From: Bacillota bacterium
GTDB taxonomy: Bacteria > Bacillota > Clostridia > Clostridiales > Clostridiaceae
Length of the DNA stretch: 64,000 nucleotides
Direction of reading: 5' to 3'
NCBI GenBank assembly: GCA_030706015.1
Contig: JAUZPI010000010.1
Location: 19,164 to 83,163, forward strand
The notes below the pieces were generated by a model. The model was given only the letters and a program-made list of their open reading frames with translations, ran no database searches and was not told the DNA's origin. Positions 57,101 through 64,000 of the stretch are shown one piece after another (position 1 is the first letter of the stretch; every line of letters starts with the position of its first letter). A program made the translations under genes and the position numbers.

Positions 57101-57136
57101 TTAAGCTGACTTATTATAGACTGGGGGTAGAATGTA

Positions 57137-58942
57137 ATGCAAACGGAAAGACAAAAGCATGTAAGAAATTTTTGCATAGTTGCACATATTGATCATGGTA
57201 AATCTACTCTTGCGGATAGATTATTGGAGAAGACTGGTACCCTAACTAAGAGAGAAATGGAAGAACAAGTTCTAGATAACATGGAATTAGAAAGGGAAAG
57301 AGGAATAACAATAAAATCCCAAGCGGCGAGGTTAGTATATAGAAGAGCAAACGGAGAGGAATATATCTTAAACCTAATAGACACACCAGGACATGTCGAT
57401 TTTAATTATGAAGTTTCTCGAAGTTTAGCAGCTTGTGAAGGAGCTATACTTGTAGTTGATGCTACACAAGGTATTCAAGCACAAACCTTAGCAAATTGTT
57501 ACTTGGCTGTTGATCATGGATTAGAGGTTGTTCCTGTAATAAATAAAATAGATTTAGCTAGTGCAAGACCGGATGAAATCAAGAAGGAAATTGAAGATAT
57601 CATTGGTATAGATGCTGAAGATGCGCCTCTTATTTCTGCAAAGACTGGTCTTAACATTGAAGATGTGTTAGAGGCTGTTGTAGAGAAAGTCCCAGCCCCA
57701 TCAGGGGATGAAAGTGATTCTTTAAAAGCACTTATATTTGATTCTTATTATGATAGTTATAAAGGCGTAGTATGCTATATAAGAGTAAAAGATGGTATGG
57801 TAAAGCCGGGTACTGTTATACAATTGATGGCAACAGGTAAAAAATATGAGGTTACAGAGGTAGGGATATTTACACCTAATTATTTTCCTACATCGGAATT
57901 AAGAGCTGGAGATGTGGGATACATAACTGCATCAATTAAAAACGTAAGGGATGCTAGAGTTGGGGATACAATAACAGAAGCAGCCAGACCAGCAAAAGAA
58001 GCATTAAAAGGTTATAGACCAGCAGTTCCAATGGTTTACAGCGGTATTTACCCAGTGGATGGAGCTAAATATGGAGAATTAAAAGACGCATTGGAAAAGC
58101 TTCAGGTTAATGATGCTGCATTAAATTTTGAACCTGAAACATCCATAGCATTGGGATTTGGTTTTAGGTGTGGATTCTTAGGACTTCTGCATATGGAAAT
58201 TATTCAGGAGAGACTAGAAAGAGAGTTTAATCTAGACATAATTACAACAGCACCATCTGTTATTTACAAGATTACTAGAACTGACGGAGAAGTAATAGAA
58301 CTGACTAATCCTACGAATATGCCTGCTACTACGGAAATTAATTATATGGAAGAACCAGTAGTTACAGCTTCAATCATAACTCCTTCAGACTATGTAGGAG
58401 CGGTAATGGAATTATGTCAAGGAAGAAGAGGCATATTTATCGACATGAACTATATTGAAACCACAAGAGTAATGATTAAATATACAATTCCTTTAAATGA
58501 AATTATTTATGATTTCTTTGATGCTCTTAAGTCAAGAACTAAAGGATATGCATCTTTTGACTATGAACTAGATGGATACGTAAGATCTAAGCTTGTTAAG
58601 TTAGATATACTGCTAAATGCTGAAGTAGTAGATGCCCTATCAATGATAGTACCTGAAGAAAGAGCTTATACAAGAGGAAGAGGTATTGCTGAAAAGTTAA
58701 AAGAAATTATTCCAAGACAGTTGTTTGAAATCCCTATACAAGCGGCTGTGGGAGCTAAAGTAATAGCAAGGGAAACAGTAAAGGCAATGAGAAAAGACGT
58801 TCTTGCTAAATGTTATGGTGGAGATATATCTAGAAAGAAAAAGCTTCTTGAAAAGCAAAAAGAAGGTAAGAAGAGAATGAGGCAGGTAGGAAGTGTTGAA
58901 GTGCCTCAGGAAGCATTTATGTCAATATTAAAGGTAGATTAA
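57137..58942 (+). CDS. lepA: Elongation factor 4 (LepA)
   Basis: A 601-residue translational GTPase that back-translocates ribosomes. The P-loop is [15 protein letters not shown]3 is DTPGHVDF, G4 is NKIDL. The EF-G-like domains and the special C-terminal domain with [20 protein letters not shown] follow. The length is exactly as expected. It is followed after 29 bases by hemW, as in Bacillus. Confidence 0.97.
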   Translation: MQTERQKHVRNFCIVAHIDHGKSTLADRLLEKTGTLTKREMEEQVLDNMELERERGITIKSQAARLVYRRANGEEYILNLIDTPGHVDFNYEVSRSLAACEGAILVVDATQGIQAQTLANCYLAVDHGLEVVPVINKIDLASARPDEIKKEIEDIIGIDAEDAPLISAKTGLNIEDVLEAVVEKVPAPSGDESDSLKALIFDSYYDSYKGVVCYIRVKDGMVKPGTVIQLMATGKKYEVTEVGIFTPNYFPTSELRAGDVGYITASIKNVRDARVGDTITEAARPAKEALKGYRPAVPMVYSGIYPVDGAKYGELKDALEKLQVNDAALNFEPETSIALGFGFRCGFLGLLHMEIIQERLEREFNLDIITTAPSVIYKITRTDGEVIELTNPTNMPATTEINYMEEPVVTASIITPSDYVGAVMELCQGRRGIFIDMNYIETTRVMIKYTIPLNEIIYDFFDALKSRTKGYASFDYELDGYVRSKLVKLDILLNAEVVDALSMIVPEERAYTRGRGIAEKLKEIIPRQLFEIPIQAAVGAKVIARETVKAMRKDVLAKCYGGDISRKKKLLEKQKEGKKRMRQVGSVEVPQEAFMSILKVD

Positions 58943-58971
58943 TTAATATTTAAACGAGAAGGTAAGGGATA

Positions 58972-60093
58972 ATGAAAGATGTAGCACTTTATATACACAT
59001 ACCATTTTGTAAGCAAAAGTGTTTATACTGTGATTTTCCTTCTTTCAGTGGAAAAGAAAAATGCATGATGGATTATACCAGGGCCTTGTCAAAGGAAATT
59101 AGATCTCTAGGAGATTTAAAAATAAAAACTATATTTATAGGTGGGGGTACTCCCACCTATTTACCTTTAGAGGCTTGGAAACTACTGAAAGAAAGTATAT
59201 TTACGCTAAATTTGCATAATGATTTGGAATTTACTGTAGAGGGTAATCCAGGAACATTTAGCCAGGAAAAACTGGAGTTCTTCCTGCAAATGGGTATTAA
59301 TAGATTAAGCATTGGTCTTCAGTCTTACGATGATGTAATGCTTAAAAGACTTGGAAGAATTCATAATATTAAGGATTTTAATGCATCCTATAGAATGGCG
59401 AGAACTGCTGGCTTTAAAAATATAAATATAGATTTAATGTTTGGGCTGCCAAATCAATCTATAGAGCAATGGACTAGCACTTTAGAACAGGTTATAAGTC
59501 TTAATCCGGAACATTTATCCTGCTATAGTTTGATTATAGAGGAGGGTACTCCCTTCTATGCCATGTATGAGTCAGGCAACCTAAGGCTGCCTGATGAAGA
59601 TAATGAGAGAATTATGTATCAAAAAGCTTTAGAAATTCTGAAAGCTAAAGGATATCATCAATATGAAATTTCCAATTTTTCAAAAACTAATAAGGAGTGT
59701 AAACACAATTTAGTGTATTGGAATTTAGGTGACTACCATGGATGCGGAGCAGCAGCACATTCCTATATAAATGGTGTAAGGTATAGAAACGTAGAGGATG
59801 TGGAAAAATATATACACCTTATTAATAACAGTAAGAAAAGTATAGTTGAGGTTTATGAAAATTCCTTAGAAGATGATATGGAAGAATTTATGTTTATGGG
59901 GCTTCGAAAGACTGAGGGGATTTCTATTTCAGAATTTAGTCATAGATTTAAAAAGGACATATTTCAGGTATATGGTGATGTTATAAATAAATATATTAAC
60001 TTAAATTTGTTGATTAAAAAGGAAGATAAATTGTATTTATCAGCTAAGGGAATAGAGGTATCAAACGTTGTAATGTCTGACTTTATACTCTAA
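58972..60093 (+). CDS. hemW: HemW-type radical SAM heme chaperone
   Basis: A 373-residue radical SAM protein related to oxygen-independent coproporphyrinogen oxidase. The cluster motif is CKQKCLYCDF near residue 14, followed by FIGGGTPTYLP and LSIGLQSYDDVMLKRLGR. HemW proteins bind heme and SAM rather than oxidising coproporphyrinogen, so earlier HemN names are doubtful. Neighbours lepA and hrcA are conserved. Confidence 0.93.
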   Translation: MKDVALYIHIPFCKQKCLYCDFPSFSGKEKCMMDYTRALSKEIRSLGDLKIKTIFIGGGTPTYLPLEAWKLLKESIFTLNLHNDLEFTVEGNPGTFSQEKLEFFLQMGINRLSIGLQSYDDVMLKRLGRIHNIKDFNASYRMARTAGFKNINIDLMFGLPNQSIEQWTSTLEQVISLNPEHLSCYSLIIEEGTPFYAMYESGNLRLPDEDNERIMYQKALEILKAKGYHQYEISNFSKTNKECKHNLVYWNLGDYHGCGAAAHSYINGVRYRNVEDVEKYIHLINNSKKSIVEVYENSLEDDMEEFMFMGLRKTEGISISEFSHRFKKDIFQVYGDVINKYINLNLLIKKEDKLYLSAKGIEVSNVVMSDFIL

Positions 60094-60202
60094 TAAAAAT
60101 ATTTAATATAGATATTAATAGAAAATTTAAGATTAAAAAAGATAATTGCAATAAATTGCCTATAATCGGGCAAAATGAGTATAATATTATTTTCATAAAA
60201 AG

Positions 60203-60231
60203 TTGACAAATAAAATGTAGAATGATATTTT
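60203..60231 (+). promoter_or_regulatory. Sigma-A promoter of the hrcA operon
   Basis: TTGACA (60203-60208) and TATTTT (60226-60231), 17 bases apart, directly upstream of CIRCE. Confidence 0.6.
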
Positions 60232-60244
60232 TATGACATAGTCG

Positions 60245-60271
60245 TTAGCACTCAACAACGTTGAGTGCTAA
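60245..60271. promoter_or_regulatory. CIRCE operator
   Basis: TTAGCACTC, nine bases, GAGTGCTAA: the exact CIRCE consensus bound by HrcA. It lies between the promoter and hrcA and so controls hrcA-grpE-dnaK. Confidence 0.97.
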
Positions 60272-60286
60272 TAAAGAGGTGATAAT

Positions 60287-61324
60287 ATGGAAATGGATGA
60301 AAGAAAAATAAGAATACTTCAGGCTATAATTAATGATTATATAGAAACCGCAGAGCCTGTGGGTTCCAGAACCATAGCAAAAAAATACGACTTAGGCATT
60401 AGTTCAGCAACCATAAGAAATGAAATGGCTGATTTAGAAGAGATGGGATATATAGAGCAGCTTCACAGTTCATCCGGAAGAAAACCTTCTGATAGGGGTT
60501 ATAGATTATACGTGGATAAACTTATGCATATACCCCAGTTATCACCTGAGGAAGAACTTATAATTAAAAGCCAATTAGTGGATGCAGCTTTGTATGAGGC
60601 AGATAAGATAGTTAAACAAGCAATTACACTGCTTTCTGAACTTACACAGCTAACTTGTATAGTAAAGACACCGTCTATTAAAAAAAGTCGTTTAAAGTCT
60701 ATAACATTAATTAATATAGATAAGTTTGATGTGCTTTCTATTGTAGTTACTGATAGTGGTCTTATTAGAAACAATGTTATAAGAGTAAATAAGATGATTG
60801 AGGAAACTGCTTTATTGAAACTAAATAACATCTTAAATTCTAGATTAAGAAATTTAACTATAGAAGATATAAATCTTGAAGTTATAACTAATCTGAAAAG
60901 TGAATTGTATAACTATGATGGCGTATTTGATGCCATAATCCCTGTTTTATATGATAGTTTAAAATCTTCAGACTCATCTGAGTATTATACACAGGGATCA
61001 AACAATATATTCAATTATCCTGAATATAAGGACATTGATAAAGCAAGAGAATTCTTATCGTTGATGAGTGACTCTAAGAACTTAAAAAATCTTTTGATAT
61101 CCAATAGTAATTTAAACATAAGTATAGGGACAGAGAATACAGTTGAGAGTGCAAAAGACTGCAGCATAGTTACTGCAGTTTATAAACTCAACGATAGAAA
61201 TTTAGGTTCAATTGGAGTTGTAGGGCCTACAAGGATTCCATATTCTAAAGTAGTTTCAATGGTAACAAGCATTGTTAGGACCATCAATGATAACATTAAT
61301 AAAAATTATACTGACAATGGGTAA
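60287..61324 (+). CDS. hrcA: Heat-inducible repressor HrcA
   Basis: A 345-residue repressor of the dnaK and groE operons. The N-terminal winged helix (AEPVGSRTIAKKYDLGISSA, then TIRNEMADLEEMGY) precedes a GAF-like dimerisation part, with the C-terminal NLGSIGVVGPTRIPYSKVVS conserved. It acts on CIRCE just upstream, giving autoregulation with GroEL as the usual helper. Confidence 0.96.
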   Translation: MEMDERKIRILQAIINDYIETAEPVGSRTIAKKYDLGISSATIRNEMADLEEMGYIEQLHSSSGRKPSDRGYRLYVDKLMHIPQLSPEEELIIKSQLVDAALYEADKIVKQAITLLSELTQLTCIVKTPSIKKSRLKSITLINIDKFDVLSIVVTDSGLIRNNVIRVNKMIEETALLKLNNILNSRLRNLTIEDINLEVITNLKSELYNYDGVFDAIIPVLYDSLKSSDSSEYYTQGSNNIFNYPEYKDIDKAREFLSLMSDSKNLKNLLISNSNLNISIGTENTVESAKDCSIVTAVYKLNDRNLGSIGVVGPTRIPYSKVVSMVTSIVRTINDNINKNYTDNG

Positions 61325-61335
61325 GAGGTGAAAGC

Positions 61336-61992
61336 ATGATAGAAAAGGAAAACAATACTGAAAGTATTGAGAATGAGGTTGAAACTAAGCAACAATGTAA
61401 CTGTGAAAGTAATAATTGCTGCTCTGAAGCTGATGAAACTCTTGAGGAAGCTGAAAGAGCAGAAGATGAAGAATTTGAGGGCATAAACGTGAAAGATGAA
61501 AAAGAAGCTTTACAAAAAGAATTAGAAGAGGTAAAACATTCAAATTCAAAACTAGCTGATGAAAATATAAAGCTTAGTAATGAATTGGAAACTATAAAGG
61601 AAAGACTATTAAGGACAACAGCTGAGTATGAAAATCATAGAAAAAGAACAATAAAAGAAAAAGAAGGTATATATACTGATGCTTGTGCAGATGTATTAAA
61701 AGAGATGTTTCCTGTACTAGATAATTTAGAAAGAGCAATTTCAGTTGAAGGAAGCGTTGAAGATTTAAAAAAGGGAATAGAAATGACTATGAGACAGTTC
61801 CAAAATGCTTTAGAAAAACTAGGCATTGAAGAAGTATCAACTGATGGACAGTTTGATCCTAATACTCACAATGCAGTAATGCATATAGATGATGATCAAT
61901 TTGGTGAACAACAAATAGTTGAAGTATTCCAAAAAGGCTATAAAAGAGGAGATAAAGTCTTAAGATATAGCATGGTTAAAGTAGCTAATTAG
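61336..61992 (+). CDS. grpE: Nucleotide exchange factor GrpE, with N-terminal cysteine cluster
   Basis: A 218-residue DnaK co-chaperone. The long coiled coil (about 60-115) and the C-terminal beta domain (FDPNTHNAVMHIDDDQFGEQ, then FQKGYKRGDKVLRYSMVKV) are standard. The acidic N-terminal 60 residues contain QCNCESNNCC with Cys 21, 23, 28 and 29, which I do not expect in GrpE. It starts 11 bases after hrcA. Confidence 0.95.
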   Translation: MIEKENNTESIENEVETKQQCNCESNNCCSEADETLEEAERAEDEEFEGINVKDEKEALQKELEEVKHSNSKLADENIKLSNELETIKERLLRTTAEYENHRKRTIKEKEGIYTDACADVLKEMFPVLDNLERAISVEGSVEDLKKGIEMTMRQFQNALEKLGIEEVSTDGQFDPNTHNAVMHIDDDQFGEQQIVEVFQKGYKRGDKVLRYSMVKVAN

Positions 61993-62056
61993 TTCAATGT
62001 ATTAATAGATTAAAATTTAACATATGAAACCGCAATTTTAAGGAGGTTATTATAAA

Positions 62057-63901
62057 ATGGGAAAAGTAATAGGTATCGATTTAGGAACTACAAATTCATG
62101 TGTAGCAGTTATGGAAGGTGGGGATCCAGTAGTTATTGCTAACGCAGAAGGAGCAAGAACAACTCCATCAGTAGTTTCATTCCAAAAAGATGGTTCTAGA
62201 TTAGTGGGTCAAGTAGCAAAAAGACAATCAATTACAAATCCAGATAAAACAATAATATCAATAAAGAGACATATGGGAACAAACCATAAGGTTAAAATAG
62301 ATGATAAAGAGTATACACCACAAGAAATATCAGCTATGGTACTTCAAAAATTAAAGGCTGACGCTGAAGCTTATTTAGGTGAATCAGTTACTCAAGCTGT
62401 AATAACTGTACCAGCATATTTCAATGACAGCCAAAGACAAGCAACTAAAGATGCTGGAAGAATAGCTGGTCTTGAAGTTCTAAGAATAATAAATGAACCA
62501 ACAGCAGCTTCATTAGCGTATGGCTTAGATAAAATGGATACAAATCAAAAGATTCTTGTATATGACTTAGGTGGAGGTACTTTTGACGTATCTATACTTG
62601 AACTTGGAGATGGAGTTTTCGAAGTTAAATCAACAAATGGTAACACTCGTCTTGGTGGAGATGATTTTGACCAAAAAATCATAGACCATATAGCACAAAC
62701 ATTCAAAAATGAATATGGTATAGATTTAAGAGACGACAAAATGGCTCTTCAAAGATTGAAAGAAGCTGCTGAAAAAGCTAAAATTGAATTATCAGCTTCA
62801 ACAACAACTAATATAAATTTACCATTTATAACAGCAGATGCAACTGGTCCAAAGCACATTGATATGGATTTAACTAGAGCTAAATTCAATGAATTAACTC
62901 ATGATTTAGTTCAAGCGAGTATTGAACCGATGAGAAAAGCGCTACAAGATGCAGGCTTAACAATTAATCAAATAGACAAAGTATTACTTGTAGGTGGATC
63001 AACAAGAATACCTGCTGTTCAAGATGCTGTTAAAGAATTTACTGGAAAAGATCCATCAAAAGGAGTTAACCCAGATGAATGTGTTGCTGTAGGTGCAGCT
63101 GTTCAAGCTGGTGTATTAACTGGTGATGTTAAAGACGTATTACTTCTTGACGTTACTCCACTAACACTTGGTATAGAAACAATGGGAGGAATAGCAACTC
63201 CATTAATACCAAGAAATACAACTATCCCAACAAGAAAGAGCCAAATATTCTCAACTGCAGCAGATGGTCAAACATCAGTTGAAATTCATGTTGTTCAAGG
63301 TGAAAGACAAATGGCTGCAGATAACAAGACATTAGGTAGATTTACTCTTTCAGGTATTGCACCAGCACCAAGAGGAATCCCTCAAATAGAAGTTACATTT
63401 GACTTAGATGCAAATGGTATAGTAAATGTTTCAGCTAAGGATAAGGGAACAGGTAAAGAAGCAAATATCACGATTACAGCTTCAACAAACTTAAGTGATG
63501 ATGAAATAGATAAGGCTGTTAAAGATGCAGAAAAATTTGCAGAAGAAGATAAAAAGAGAAAAGAATCTATAGAAGTAAAGAATAATGCGGATCAAATGGT
63601 ATATCAAACTGAAAAAGCATTAAAAGATCTTGGAGATAAGGTTTCTGCTGAAGATAAATCAAACATCGAGGCTAAAGTAGAAGCTGTTAAGAAAGTAAAA
63701 GATGGAGAAGATTTAGAAGCAATTAAGAAAGCTACTGAAGAATTAACAGAAGCATTCTATGCAGTATCATCAAAAATGTATCAAGCTGATGCAGCTGCTC
63801 AAGGAGCAGATGGAGCAGGATTTGGCGGCGCAGCAGGCCAAGAGGCACCAAAGGATGATAACGTAGTAGATGCTGACTTCAAAGTGGAAGATGACAAATA
63901 G
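62057..63901 (+). CDS. dnaK: Chaperone DnaK (Hsp70)
   Basis: A 614-residue Hsp70. The ATPase domain starts [20 protein letters not shown], has [19 protein letters not shown] and the [12 protein letters not shown] motif. The linker [16 protein letters not shown] leads to the substrate domain, and the C-terminus is Gly/Ala-rich, ending in [10 protein letters not shown]. It lacks the 24-residue insert of Gram-negative DnaK, as usual in Firmicutes. SD AAGGAGG. Confidence 0.98.
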   Translation: MGKVIGIDLGTTNSCVAVMEGGDPVVIANAEGARTTPSVVSFQKDGSRLVGQVAKRQSITNPDKTIISIKRHMGTNHKVKIDDKEYTPQEISAMVLQKLKADAEAYLGESVTQAVITVPAYFNDSQRQATKDAGRIAGLEVLRIINEPTAASLAYGLDKMDTNQKILVYDLGGGTFDVSILELGDGVFEVKSTNGNTRLGGDDFDQKIIDHIAQTFKNEYGIDLRDDKMALQRLKEAAEKAKIELSASTTTNINLPFITADATGPKHIDMDLTRAKFNELTHDLVQASIEPMRKALQDAGLTINQIDKVLLVGGSTRIPAVQDAVKEFTGKDPSKGVNPDECVAVGAAVQAGVLTGDVKDVLLLDVTPLTLGIETMGGIATPLIPRNTTIPTRKSQIFSTAADGQTSVEIHVVQGERQMAADNKTLGRFTLSGIAPAPRGIPQIEVTFDLDANGIVNVSAKDKGTGKEANITITASTNLSDDEIDKAVKDAEKFAEEDKKRKESIEVKNNADQMVYQTEKALKDLGDKVSAEDKSNIEAKVEAVKKVKDGEDLEAIKKATEELTEAFYAVSSKMYQADAAAQGADGAGFGGAAGQEAPKDDNVVDADFKVEDDK

Positions 63902-63922
63902 TAAATATAATGTATAATATAT

Positions 63923-63947
63923 AAGGGATGGGTTTGACCCTTCCCTT
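63923..63947 (+). terminator. Hairpin after dnaK, possible partial terminator
   Basis: AAGGGATGGG and CCCTTCCCTT form a stem with one T-T mismatch and a 5-nt loop, but no T run follows. It may reduce reading into a following gene, presumably dnaJ, whose SD-like GGTGG lies at 63986-63990; its start cannot be fixed within the window. Confidence 0.5.
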
Positions 63948-64000
63948 AATTTATATAGAGTCGTAGATTAACATTTAATAAATATGGTGGTGAATGGGAT

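Overview
The window looks like a stretch of chromosome from a low-GC, endospore-forming, probably anaerobic Firmicute of the class Clostridia, most likely Clostridium sensu lato. The evidence is the strongly AT-rich sequence, frequent GTG and TTG starts behind strong Shine-Dalgarno (SD) sites, sporulation genes (spoIVFA/spoIVFB, gpr, spoIIP), no spo0B between rpmA and obg, and gene orders shared with Bacillus: radC-mreBCD-minCD-spoIVFAB-rplU-prp-rpmA-obg and comEC-holA-rpsT-gpr-spoIIP-lepA-hemW-hrcA-grpE-dnaK. Almost all of it is conserved core chromosome. I see no insertion sequence, prophage, CRISPR array or plasmid-type gene.

Region by region. 1-5.4 kb: end of a cation-efflux gene, a convergent DUF6483-type gene, then polA-coaE-lytic transglycosylase. 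5.4-6.1 kb: tRNA-Leu(GAG) with a near-consensus promoter, an unassigned structured RNA of about 190 nt with its own terminator, and a 22-bp inverted repeat. 6.1-14 kb: a chemotaxis receptor behind a SigD-like promoter, thrB with an ACT-domain gene, a Cys/Met-rich small protein, leucyl aminopeptidase (minus strand), an acetyltransferase, an NlpC/P60 hydrolase and a SPOR-like protein. 14-29 kb: cell shape and division genes (DUF4321, maf, radC, mreBCD, two tandem PBP2 genes, minCDE, rodA), then mgsA and spoIVFA/spoIVFB. 29-40 kb: a radical SAM pair, RNase G, rplU-prp-rpmA, obg, yhbY, nadD, yqeK, an LCP protein, ridA and an rluA-type gene. 40-47 kb: D,D-carboxypeptidase, comEA, argG, argH and an intracellular-type alpha-amylase. 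47-64 kb: a guanylate-kinase-like gene, a P-type-ATPase-like protein whose catalytic motifs are degraded, comEC without a full beta-lactamase domain, holA, rpsT, gpr, spoIIP, lepA, hemW and the CIRCE-controlled hrcA-grpE-dnaK operon, which probably continues into dnaJ past the right edge.

How the genes fit together. MreBCD, two PBP2 transpeptidases and RodA form the elongation machinery, MinCDE places the septum, and NlpC/P60, LCP, SPOR, D,D-carboxypeptidase and lytic transglycosylase proteins remodel the wall. SpoIVFA/SpoIVFB, SpoIIP and Gpr act in engulfment, mother-cell signalling and germination. Prp is encoded between L21 and L27 and matches a cleavable N-terminal extension on L27.

The least conventional items are the P-type ATPase-like pseudoenzyme, the RNA after tRNA-Leu, a hairpin that bridges an over-long SD-to-start spacing before the lytic transglycosylase gene, two ribosome-binding-site hairpins in front of small uncharacterised genes, a cysteine cluster in GrpE, and ComEC without its usual C-terminal domain. 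All comparisons with families are by eye; no searches were run.
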